From positions 1 to 33,660 of the forward strand of contig DESI01000055.1 in assembly GCA_002361235.1 (NCBI GenBank): a stretch of 33,660 nt of DNA, in the 5' to 3' direction. How positions within the stretch are numbered: position 1 is the first letter of the stretch; every line of letters starts with the position of its first letter. Below are positions 14,765 to 24,200 of the stretch, in pieces. The DNA comes from Porphyromonadaceae bacterium UBA3318 (GTDB taxonomy: Bacteria > Bacteroidota > Bacteroidia > Bacteroidales > Muribaculaceae). The position numbers were made by a program, and so were the translations under genes. Below the pieces are notes generated by a model. That model made no database searches. It worked only from the letters and a program-made list of their open reading frames with translations, and had not been told where the DNA came from.

Positions 14765-16086
14765 GCGAGAATAGCGAGAATATAGAAGAGCGCAAGCGCG
14801 ATAGCGAGAAAGTGACGTTGGCGGGGCTGACGGCACGGCTGTCGGTGCGCACCGGCGATACCAAACGGCAGACCGAGGATTTTCTGCGCGAACTGTTTGC
14901 CCTGATTTCCGATGAGCTTGAGAAAGGGGAGAGTGTCAAGGTGCCCGGAGTGGGAGTGTTCAAGAGCATCGAGGTCGAGGCCCGCAAGAGCGTCAACGTC
15001 AATACGGGCGAGGAGACGCTGATACCGGGTCATCGTAAGATAGTGTACATGGCGTCCAAGGAGCTCTCGGCCACTGTAAACGAACCGTTCAGTATGTTCC
15101 AGACCATCGAGCTTAGTGACGAGGCCGTCACCGAGCTGGAGGGAGCAGAAGCCGTAGAACCGGAACCTGAGGCAGTATGCGACGTGCCGTTCGCAAGCAC
15201 CGTCTATGAGTTGGGGGAGCCGGAAGTGATAGCAGAGCCTGAACTTGAGCGAGAATCTGAGCAGGAATCCGAATCCGAATCAATACCGGAACCAGACTCT
15301 GAATTAATACCGGAACAGCCGCAACCCTTTGAGTCCGCTTCAGAAGAAACCTCAGATCTGTACGAGACTACCGGGCAGCCAGTATCAGCGGATTCCGATG
15401 ACGACCTTAAGAACTTTAAGGAGCCTAAGGACCCTAAGGATCCTAAGGACCCTAATGTCCTTAACGGCCCAGAGGCCTCTGATATCTCCGAAGACTCCGA
15501 AGACTCCGAAGTTCCTGCCATTCCAAAGAAACGTTTCTGGCCAGGCTTCCTGATCGGATTCGCGGCCGCCTGTCTGATTGCGTTCGTTGCGGTGTGGGCG
15601 CTGATCGAGTATGGTGTGCTTTCTACCGAACGCCTCGCCGGGGCCGAAACAAAGGCCGAATCCGAGGCCGTAGCGGCGACTCCCGCACTGACGGAAGTCC
15701 AGACAGTAGAGCCTGATAAAGCCATAGACGAAGCCGAGCTGGTTGTCAAGGAACCGGATGTACAGCAACCGGAAGTACAGAAACAGGCAACTAAGGCCGA
15801 AGCGGAACCGTCCGTTCCTACGCAGCCATCGGACAGGAAGGTGTATGACACCATCACAAAGACACGTTACCTCACCACCATGGCCAAGGACCATTACGGA
15901 AATTATCACCTGTGGCCATATATTTACAAGGAGAATGAAAAAATCCTCGGTCACCCGGACCGCATAAGGCCGGGGACCAAGGTAGTGGTGCCTCCTCTGT
16001 CCAAGTATGGCGTCAATCCCGACAACAAGGCTGACATAGACAAGGCCAAGAAGTTAGGCAACGAGATATACGCCCGCTATAATTAA
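14761..16086 (+). CDS. Membrane-spanning HU protein: HU domain, acidic linker, one membrane helix, periplasmic LysM
   Basis: A 441-residue protein with four parts. Residues 17-110 are an HU-like DNA-binding domain (VPGVGVFKSIEVEAR, arm NVNTGEETLIPG, where the usual Pro of the arm tip is replaced by Val). Residues 120-255 are a highly acidic Glu/Ser/Pro linker with short DPK and EDS repeats. Residues 259-283 form a single transmembrane helix preceded by KKR, so the HU part is cytoplasmic. Residues 285-360 are a second Glu/Pro/Ala-rich linker, and 365-412 look like a LysM domain (TTMAKDHYGNYHLWPYIYKEN, then RPGTKVVVPP). This layout could link DNA to peptidoglycan. HU domains fused to a membrane helix and an envelope-binding domain (SPOR) are known in Bacteroidota; the LysM version is my reading. 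The ATG at 14761 overlaps the upstream stop. Confidence 0.85.
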   Translation: MSENSENIEERKRDSEKVTLAGLTARLSVRTGDTKRQTEDFLRELFALISDELEKGESVKVPGVGVFKSIEVEARKSVNVNTGEETLIPGHRKIVYMASKELSATVNEPFSMFQTIELSDEAVTELEGAEAVEPEPEAVCDVPFASTVYELGEPEVIAEPELERESEQESESESIPEPDSELIPEQPQPFESASEETSDLYETTGQPVSADSDDDLKNFKEPKDPKDPKDPNVLNGPEASDISEDSEDSEVPAIPKKRFWPGFLIGFAAACLIAFVAVWALIEYGVLSTERLAGAETKAESEAVAATPALTEVQTVEPDKAIDEAELVVKEPDVQQPEVQKQATKAEAEPSVPTQPSDRKVYDTITKTRYLTTMAKDHYGNYHLWPYIYKENEKILGHPDRIRPGTKVVVPPLSKYGVNPDNKADIDKAKKLGNEIYARYN

Positions 16087-16087
16087 A

Positions 16088-16126
16088 CGCAATCCACCGC
16101 ATAGGCCCGCTATGCGACGGATTGCG
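16088..16126. terminator. Hairpin between the convergent HU-LysM and small-protein genes
   Basis: CGCAATCC and CGCATAG on the left pair with CTATGCG and GGATTGCG on the right, interrupted by two mismatches, with a GCCCG loop. There is no good T run on the plus strand. On the minus strand TTTAATTATA follows, so it may serve both transcripts. Confidence 0.55.
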
Positions 16127-16151
16127 ACGTGACGGGCTGCGGGAGTGGCCG

Positions 16152-16394
16152 TTATTTCTTGTCGGAACCGAATTTATCCTTCATGAAATCGCCCACTTTG
16201 TCCTTGACATCGTCAAGCATGTCCTTGCCTTTCCGGACGTATTTCTGACCCTCGGGACCGTTGAGCCATTCCTTGCCTTTCTCCAGGGCTTCCTTGCCCT
16301 TGTCGATAGCACCCTGCACCTGAGGGCTGTTCACGAGGTCCTGTACGGATGCCTTGGCTTCTGCGGCACTCTTTTTCAATTCGTCGGTATTCAT
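16152..16394 (-). CDS. Small charged helical protein of 80 residues, function unknown
   Basis: It starts MNTDELKKSAAEAKASVQDL and is very rich in Lys, Asp, Glu and Ala with few hydrophobics. It contains repeated GKE/GKD segments (KGKEALEKGKEWL, RKGKDMLDDVKDKV). The pattern suggests an amphipathic, partly disordered helix similar in feel to CsbD-like or YtxH-like stress proteins, but there is no specific match I can vouch for. There is no signal peptide with this start. A longer reading to 16460 would add 22 residues; I prefer the ATG at 16394 because the charged repeat pattern starts there. It lies head to head with recR, with a palindrome (16438-16458) in the shared upstream region. Confidence 0.65.
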   Translation of the reverse strand: MNTDELKKSAAEAKASVQDLVNSPQVQGAIDKGKEALEKGKEWLNGPEGQKYVRKGKDMLDDVKDKVGDFMKDKFGSDKK

Positions 16395-16437
16395 ATCGAT
16401 AATGTTTGATGCACGCAGGCATAAGCCTTGATGTGCG

Positions 16438-16458
16438 GTTAATATTCTAAGTATTAAC
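16438..16458. promoter_or_regulatory. Perfect 7-bp inverted repeat in the divergent promoter region
   Basis: GTTAATA (16438-16444) and TATTAAC (16452-16458) flank a 7-base spacer. It sits 44 bases before the small-protein ATG and 66 bases before recR, a plausible operator for a dimeric regulator. No consensus promoter is clear for either gene. Confidence 0.35.
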
Positions 16459-16513
16459 AACCGACAGGCCCTTGAAGTTGGTTAATGCTTTTTAATAAAC
16501 AAATTAAGATAAC

Positions 16514-16518
16514 AGGAG
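16514..16518 (+). promoter_or_regulatory. Shine-Dalgarno-like AGGAG before recR
   Basis: AGGAG ends 5 bases before the recR ATG. Such a motif is unusual in this window, where most genes start without one, and it supports the ATG at 16524. Confidence 0.5.
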
Positions 16519-16523
16519 CATAA

Positions 16524-17147
16524 ATGCTTACAAGTTATAATTCACAGTTGCTCGACACGGCGGTGTCCGAGTTGTCGAAACTGCCGGGCATCGGCGAAAA
16601 GACGGCATTGCGGTTGGCATTGCATCTGTTGCGGCGTGATCCTGAGGTTGCCGAGGCTCTGGGTACGGCCATAATCGAGATGCGGCGGCACATCCGCTAT
16701 TGCCCTGAATGTCACAACATCAGCGACAGCGGCGAATGCCAGATATGCAACGACCGCCGGCGCGACCGCAGCACCGTGATGGTGGTGGAAAACGTGAAGG
16801 ATGTGATAACCATCGAAGCCACACACGAGCACCGCGGCCTGTATCATGTGCTGGGTGGCCTCATATCTCCGATAGAGGGCATTTCACCCGGCGACATAGA
16901 GATAGCAAGCCTTGTGGAGCGTGTCGCCAAAGGAGAGATAAAGGAAGTGATACTCGCATTGAGCCCGACTATGGAGGGTGACACCACCAATTTCTACATC
17001 TACCGCAAGCTCGCGGACTATCCGGTGGAAGTCACCATGCTGGCGCGCGGTCTCAGCATTGGCAACGAGCTGGAATATACCGATGAACTGACGTTGGGCC
17101 GTTCCATATTGAACCGAATGCCGTTTAAAGACACGTTCCATGGCTGA
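16524..17147 (+). CDS. recR: Recombination mediator protein RecR
   Basis: A 207-residue protein of normal length. With RecO it helps load RecA on gapped DNA. Features in order are a helix-hairpin-helix (SKLPGIGEKTALRLALHLL), a four-Cys zinc finger (Cys60, 63, 72 and 75), a Toprim domain from about residue 82 (MVVENVKDVITIE, then LALSPTMEGDTTNFYIYRKL) and the C-terminal Walker-B-like tail (TMLARGLSIGNELEYTD). Its last 8 bases overlap the acetyltransferase start. It is the first gene of the recR-acetyltransferase-ruvA-sprA cluster. Confidence 0.97.
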   Translation: MLTSYNSQLLDTAVSELSKLPGIGEKTALRLALHLLRRDPEVAEALGTAIIEMRRHIRYCPECHNISDSGECQICNDRRRDRSTVMVVENVKDVITIEATHEHRGLYHVLGGLISPIEGISPGDIEIASLVERVAKGEIKEVILALSPTMEGDTTNFYIYRKLADYPVEVTMLARGLSIGNELEYTDELTLGRSILNRMPFKDTFHG

Positions 17148-17712
17148 TTCCGAATTGCTGAGAAACGGTGCGTTGAGTCTGCGCCCTGTCGAGCCGGAGG
17201 ATGCTTTAGCCATGTGGGAGATGGAGAGCGATCCGACGCAGTGGATCCAGAACGGCATGATGGCTCCTTATTCGCTGCGGAATCTCAAGGAATACGCATT
17301 GCAATACCGGGCCGATCCCTTTGCCGAAGGGCAGTTGCGCCTCATGCTGACAAGCGAGGAATCGACTGAACCAATTGGCATAGTCGATCTGTACGATATC
17401 TCCGCTTCCAACCGTACGGCGTGGGTAGGAATATATATCCGTCCGGCGTACCGCAGGAATGAAATGGGTGAGAAGGCACTGCTGATGCTTGAGGATTATT
17501 GCCGCAGGTTGCTCAACCTGCGTAGCCTGGCCGCAAAAACAGCCTCCGAGAATGTCGCCAGTCAGCGGCTTTTCGCTAAAGCCGGTTACGCAGAGTGCGG
17601 TCGCCTCCGCGACTGGCTCGTCTCCGCCGACCGCTCACAGGACATCCTCATTTTTCAGAAACACCTCATCACTCATCACTATAACTTAAAAAACTCATGC
17701 TTGAATATATAA
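17140..17712 (+). CDS. GNAT-family N-acetyltransferase (RimJ/RimL-like)
   Basis: A 190-residue protein. LSLRPVEPEDALAMWEMESDP at the N-terminus, the central AWVGIYIRPAYRRNEMGEKALLMLEDYCRRLLN (acetyl-CoA-binding region) and the ENVASQRLFAKAGYAECGRLRDW end are typical of Gcn5-related acetyltransferases of the RimJ/RimL/SpeG kind. The acceptor is unknown; ribosomal protein N-termini or small amines are the family's usual substrates. It overlaps recR by 8 bases and ruvA by 16 bases, so translation is probably coupled. The last 15 residues, encoded partly within ruvA, look unconserved. Confidence 0.85.
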   Translation: MADSELLRNGALSLRPVEPEDALAMWEMESDPTQWIQNGMMAPYSLRNLKEYALQYRADPFAEGQLRLMLTSEESTEPIGIVDLYDISASNRTAWVGIYIRPAYRRNEMGEKALLMLEDYCRRLLNLRSLAAKTASENVASQRLFAKAGYAECGRLRDWLVSADRSQDILIFQKHLITHHYNLKNSCLNI

Positions 17713-18278
17713 TCGGGAAACCCGCCGAAGTCTCGCCTGCATACGCCGTAATCGACAATAACGGCTTAGGCTACGGTATAAACATCACATTGATAGACTA
17801 TCCGCACATCGCCGCGGCCAAGGATAATGTGAAACTGTACGTCTTTGAGTCGATCCGCGAGGATGCCCATGTGCTGTACGGATTTCTCAGTAAGGAGAGC
17901 CGCGAGCTGTTCATATTGCTTACCAGCGTGAGCGGTGTGGGACCAAATACGGCCCGGCTCATTCTGTCTGCCATGACCTCCCAGCAGCTTCAGGCGGCAA
18001 TAGCGTCGGGAAGCGAGGCACAGCTCAAGGCGGTGAAAGGGATAGGCGGAAAGACCGCGCAGCGCATCATAGTGGACCTTAAGGATAAAATAAAGGGGGT
18101 ATCCGAGTCGTTAATTATGAGTACGCCTGCGGGAGAAACATACCAGGATGCGCTGGATGCCCTTGTGGCATTGGGATACACTCAGCAGCAGAGTCAGAAG
18201 GTGCTGAAGAAGGTATTCGGAGACAATCCGGGAGCATCCACCGAAGAAGCTATAAGGCAGGCGTTTAAGATGCTTTGA
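17697..18278 (+). CDS. ruvA: Holliday junction branch-migration protein RuvA
   Basis: A 193-residue protein that binds four-way junctions and loads the RuvB motor. The N-terminal OB fold begins MLEYIIGKPAEVSP. Two helix-hairpin-helix motifs follow (LLTSVSGVGPNTARLILSAM and LKAVKGIGGKTAQRIIVDL), then a flexible linker and the C-terminal RuvB-binding helical domain (ALDALVALGYTQQQSQKVLKKV). It overlaps the end of the acetyltransferase gene by 16 bases, and its stop overlaps the proposed sprA start. RuvA next to SprA is a known neighbourhood in Bacteroidota. Confidence 0.97.
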   Translation: MLEYIIGKPAEVSPAYAVIDNNGLGYGINITLIDYPHIAAAKDNVKLYVFESIREDAHVLYGFLSKESRELFILLTSVSGVGPNTARLILSAMTSQQLQAAIASGSEAQLKAVKGIGGKTAQRIIVDLKDKIKGVSESLIMSTPAGETYQDALDALVALGYTQQQSQKVLKKVFGDNPGASTEEAIRQAFKML

Positions 18279-21200
18279 AGTTTGTAAGCGGTAGATCGGG
18301 CAGAATTATGGCTGTAATGGCGGTACTGATAGCGGTACTGCCCTTTGGCATTATAGCGCTGCCGCAGTATTACAAATCCGAGCTTAAGGAGCCACCCTCG
18401 ACGCCTCCGGCGGAGGCTGTGCTTCCTCCCGTCGGTCCCGGCGAATCGCCGGCCGATACCCTGCAGCTTCCGGGCCGGGTGCATCCCACCGTGCCTCGTG
18501 GATACGACGACTACAACAATCCCGAATACCCAGCCGACCTCCGCGATCCCTCCAATATCAAGACCGAAGTAGAATACGATCCGGAATTAGGACTGTATGT
18601 GTTCAAGACCATGGTAGGCGACCACGTGATCACCACGCCCTACATGATGACGCCCGACCAGTACGAGAACATGATGATGCGGCGCGACATGTATTCCTAC
18701 TTCAACTCGCGCAACACCGAAACATTCGAGAAGAAGGACAAGGAACCCTTCAACATCTTCGACATGAACTTCAGCCTCGGCCCGCTGGAGAAGGTGTTCG
18801 GACCCGGCGGCGTGCGTCTGCAGACCCAGGGATCCATCCAGCTGTCATTGGGCGTCAAGAGCAACAAGACCGACAACCCCGCGCTGACCAAGCGAAACCG
18901 CCGCAAGACATACTTCGACTTCGACTCCAAGATTCAGGCCACCATCAACGCCTCGGTGGGCGACAAGCTGAAGTTCAACATGACCTACAACACCGACGCT
19001 ACGTTCGATTTCGATTCCAAGAATCTGAAACTGACATACGAGGGTAAGGAGGACGAGATAGTCAAGAACTTCGAGGTCGGAAACATCAGCATGACCACGG
19101 GGTCGAGCCTGATCCGAGGCGGTACGTCGCTGTTCGGTGTGAAGGGTAAGTTCCAGTTCGGCAAGCTGACCCTGACCGGACTTGTGTCGCAGCAGAACTC
19201 CGAGTCCAAGACCGTCAGCACGCAGGGCGGCGTACAAAGCACCAAGTTTGAGGTGAAATGCGACAACTACGATGCAAACCGACACTTCTTCCTTGCACAG
19301 TACTTCTACGACAACTACGACCGTTTTGCAGCCCGTCTGCCGCATGTGGCGTCGGGTGTCAAGATTACGCGCATCGAGGTGTGGATCACAAACAAGAACT
19401 CCAACTATCAGCAGAGCCGTAATTTCGTCGGGTTCATGGACTTGGGCGAGAACCACCGTCTTGCCAGCGACTACTGGACGCCGGACCTGTCCTTCGACAA
19501 TCCCAGCAACCAGTCAAACAACCTGCTGCAGATCATCAAGAGCGAATATCCCGGCGCACGCAACATAAACCAGGTGACGCAGACCCTCGCGCCGCTGGAG
19601 GCATACGGCATTACGGGCGGACGCGACTTCGAGAAGGTGGAGTCAGCCCGTCTGCTCAATTCCAGTGAATACACCCTTAACGACGACCTCGGCTATATCT
19701 CGCTGAAGTCGCCGCTCAATACCGACGAGGTGCTGGCCGTGGCTTACGAATACACCTACAACGGCCGTGTATATCAGGTGGGCGAGTTCTCGAGCGACGT
19801 CACCACCACCACCGAGTCGCTTTACCTGAAGATGCTGCGCAGCACCACCGTATCGCCCAAGCTCCCGATGTGGAAGCTGATGATGAAGAACATCTATTCG
19901 CTTGGAGCCTATCAGATGCAGAGCCAGAACTTCAAGATGCAGGTGAAGTATCTGAGCGACACCACGGGAACCATGATCAATTTCCTGCCTGTGCCACCCA
20001 TCAGCAACCAGCCGCTGCTTCAGGTCATGAACCTGGACCGCATCGACTCAAACCAGGAATCGAACCCTGACGGATTCTTCGATTACATAGAGGGTTACAC
20101 CGTGCAGTCATCCAACGGCAAGATTATATTCCCCGTGGCCGAGCCTTTCGGACGTCATCTCGCCTCCAAGATCGGCAACGAGGCAATAGCCAAGGATTAT
20201 TGCTACTACGAGCTGTACGACTCCACGCTTATCGTGGCCCGTCAGTTCGCCGACAAGAACAAGTTCTCGCTGGTAGGCGAATACCAGTCGTCGGGTGGCG
20301 CCACAATACGCCTCAACGCCATGAACGTGCCACGAGGTTCAGTAGTGGTAATGGCGGGCGGCGTGGTGCTGACCGAGAATTCCGACTATACCGTGGACTA
20401 TTCCATGGGTATCGTCACCATCACCAATCAGAGCATCATCGACTCCGGCACCAACGTCAGCGTAACGCTTGAGAACCAGTCGCTGTTCTCCATGCAGCGC
20501 AAGACGTTAGTGGGACTGGACGCCCAATATCGTTTCAACAAGGACCTGACCATCGGCGCCACACTGATGCATTTCTCCGAAAAGGCGCTGACCAAGAAGG
20601 TGAACATGGGCGAGGAGATAATCAACAACACCATGTGGGGCGTGAACCTGTCGTACAACAAGCAGTTCATGTGGCTTACCAACCTCTTGAACAAGATTCC
20701 GACCATCAAGTCGACGGCACCGTCGCAGTTCAGCGTCAACGCCGAGTTCGCCCAGCTGATTCCGCACAAGCAGAAAAGCGGATCGAGCAAAGGTTCAAGC
20801 TATATCGACGACTTCGAGGCGTCGCAGACGGCCATCGACCTGCGCAGCCCTTATTCATGGTTCATGGCCTCCACTCCATACGACCCGGGAGCCGACGCCC
20901 TGTTCCCCGAGGCAGGCCTGTCCAACAATGTGGATTACGGCAAGAACCGCGCCCTGCTGTCGTGGTATTACATCGACCGCACATGGACGCAGCGCAACTC
21001 CAGCACCATTCCCGGTTATCTGAAGAACGACCCCGAACAGATGGCCAACCCATACGTGCGCGAGATCACCATGACCGAACTGTTCCCCAACCGCGAGCTT
21101 CAATATGGCGAGGCAAACTGGATACAGACACTCAACCTGTCGTTCTATCCCCGCGAGCGCGGCCCCTATAACCTTGACGCCGAGAACATCGACGACCAGG

Positions 21201-24200
21201 GCAACCTTCTCAACCCCGAGAAGCGCTGGGGCGGCATAATGCGCAAGATGGACAACTCCAACTTCGATTCCAACAACGTGGAGTACATCCAGTTCTGGCT
21301 GATGGATCCGTTCCTTGACCCCGACAATCCCAACACGGACGGCGGCGACCTGTATTTCAACCTCGGCGAGATAAGCGAGGACATACTGAAGGATGGACTT
21401 AAGAGCTACGAGAACGGACTTCCTGTTGACGGCGATAACCAGTGGATGACGGAAACCAACTGGGGTCGCGTGTCGCGTCAGAACTCGCTGACATACGCGT
21501 TCGAGAACGCTCCCGACGCGCGTCTGCTGCAGGACGTGGGTCTTGACGGACTTCCCAACGAAGATGAGTTTACGTTCGGATCGTACAAGGACTATCTCGA
21601 CAAGCTGCGCGCGCGTCTCAGCCCCTCCCGCATAGCCGAGATGCAGGACGACCCCTTCTCCGCATTCAATGACCCGGCCGGCGATAATTATCACTTTTAT
21701 CGTTCCAACTGGTATGACGAGCACCGCAGCCGTCTGCTGGACCGTTACAAGCATTACAACGGAGTGGAGGGTAACTCCCTCAGCCCCGAGCAGTCAGACA
21801 ATCCGCAGTATCAGTCGGCCCGCGCCGTCCCCGACGTTGAGGACATAAACCAGGACAACACACTGAACGAGTACGAGCGTTACTTCCAGTACAAGGTGTC
21901 GCTGCGTCCGCAGGACCTTGAGGTGGGTCGCAACTTCATTACCGACAAGATAGAACAGGAAGTGCCCACCGTGGCCGGTAAGAAGCGATCGGTATGGTAC
22001 CAGTTCAAGATACCCTTGACGCAGCCCGACAAGGTGGTGGGCGGCATCAACGATTTCTCCACCATCCGGTTCATCCGTATGTTCATGACCGGTTTCCGCG
22101 AGGTGACGCACCTGCGTTTCGCCACACTGGAGCTGGTGCGCGGCGAATGGCGCGACTATAAGTTCAACCTCAACTCGCGCAACGATTCTCCGGCCGAGGG
22201 CGAGCTGTCGCAGACCGTGGTGAACATCGAGGAGAACTCAAGCCGCGAGCCGGTGAACTACATACTGCCTCCCGGCGTGGACCGCGCCCAGGATGCCGGT
22301 TCCACCCAGGCCACGCTGCTGAACGAGCAGTCGCTGCAGCTTAAGGTGCAGGGCCTGCAGCCCGGCGACGCGCGCGGCGTGTACAAGAACACACAGATGG
22401 ACCTGCGAATCTACAAGCGCCTGCAGATGTGGACGCACGCCGAGGCGCTTGTTGGCGACCATACCGACCTTAAGAACGGCGACCTCTCCGTGTTCCTCCG
22501 CATCGGTTCCGACGTCAAGAACAACTACTACGAATACGAGGTGCCTCTGGAACTGACACCCTTCGGACAGTACAGCCTCTACAGCTCGCGTGACCGTGCC
22601 ATCGTATGGCCGCAGTCGAACTATCTTGATATTGCCCTCGACAATTTCCCCGCCGTCAAGGTGCACCGCAACCGCGACAAGAGCGCCGGCACGGCAGGAG
22701 TGGGATATAACGTACTGTATAGCGAACAAGATCCGGAGAACGCCCATAACACAATCTCCGTGCTCGGTAACCCGAGCCTGAGCGACGTGCGCGTCATGCT
22801 GATAGGTATCCGCAACCGTTCCAACTCGGTCAAGGACGGTATAATATGGGTCAACGAAATGCGTGTCACCGACTTCAACGAGAACGGAGGCTGGGCCGTC
22901 AACGCCAACGCCGCGCTGTCCATATCCGACATAGCCAACGTCAACTTCACATGGCATCGCGAGACCGACGGTTTCGGTGCCGTGGATCAGGGACTCGCGT
23001 CGCGCCGCCTCGACACCTACAACCAATACAACGTGTCGGTGCAGGCCGATGCCGGCAAGGTACTGCCTGAAAAGGCCAAGCTGTCGGCGCCCATCTATTA
23101 CAGCAAGTCGGAGGAAACCACCACTCCGCGCTATAACCCGCTGGATCAGGATATTCTCCTGAAGGATGCCCTGGACGCCGCCGCGACCAAGCACGAGAAG
23201 GATTCCATAAAGTCATACGCCGTGACGCGCAAGAGCGTGGAGAGTTTCTCCATCTCCAACTTCCGATTCAACGTACAGAGCAAGAAGCCGATGCCCTGGG
23301 ATCCCGCCAACTTCCAGCTGAACTTCTCGTTCAACAAGCAGCGCAACGTGGATCCGACTACGGAATATGAGAACACCCGCGACTATCGCGGATCGTTCCA
23401 GTACAGCTACACGCCGTATTTCAAGCCCCTGAAGCCGTTCTCGTGGATCAAGAGCAAGAAAAAAGCCGCAAAGTTTCTGAAGGACTGGGAGATAAACTGG
23501 CTGTTCCAGAGCCTGACGTTCTATACGTCGATGCACCGCTACTACTACGAGCAGCAGACGCGCAGCGAGGTGGACGTAGACTTCCAGCTGCCCGTGCAGG
23601 TCAGCAAGAACTTCACCTGGGACCGTCAGCTATCCATCAACTGGAACCTGATCAAGTCGCTGCAGCTCAGCTTCGCCTCCAACACCACGGCACGAATCGA
23701 GGAGACTATAGGCGCGGTGAACAAGAAACTGTTCCCCGACAAGTACAAGCAATGGAAGGACACCGTGCTGTCGTCGCTCAAGGGACTCGGCACGCCCTGG
23801 AACTATAACCAGACGTTCACGGCCACATACCGCGCGCCGTTCAACAAGATACCGTTCCTCGACTATCTGTCGGGCAACGTGTCGTACAATTCCACCTACC
23901 GATGGGACAAAGGCGCCACTGTCGATGACGTATACCTTGGCAACTCCATCCAGAACCAGAGCAACTGGAACGCCGATGCCAAGTTCAATTTCGAGACACT
24001 GTACAACAAGTCGAAGTACCTGCAGCGCATCAATAAGCGTTTCTCCGCCTCCAGCTCCGCCCGCAACCGCAACAATGACCGCAACAACGGCAAGAACGAC
24101 AAGGGCAAAGGAGCGTTGAAAAACAGCAAGGACAAGGATGACAAGGACAGCAAGGTCAAGAAAGTGGAGCGTGCCATACAGCTTGCGGACACCGCCATTA

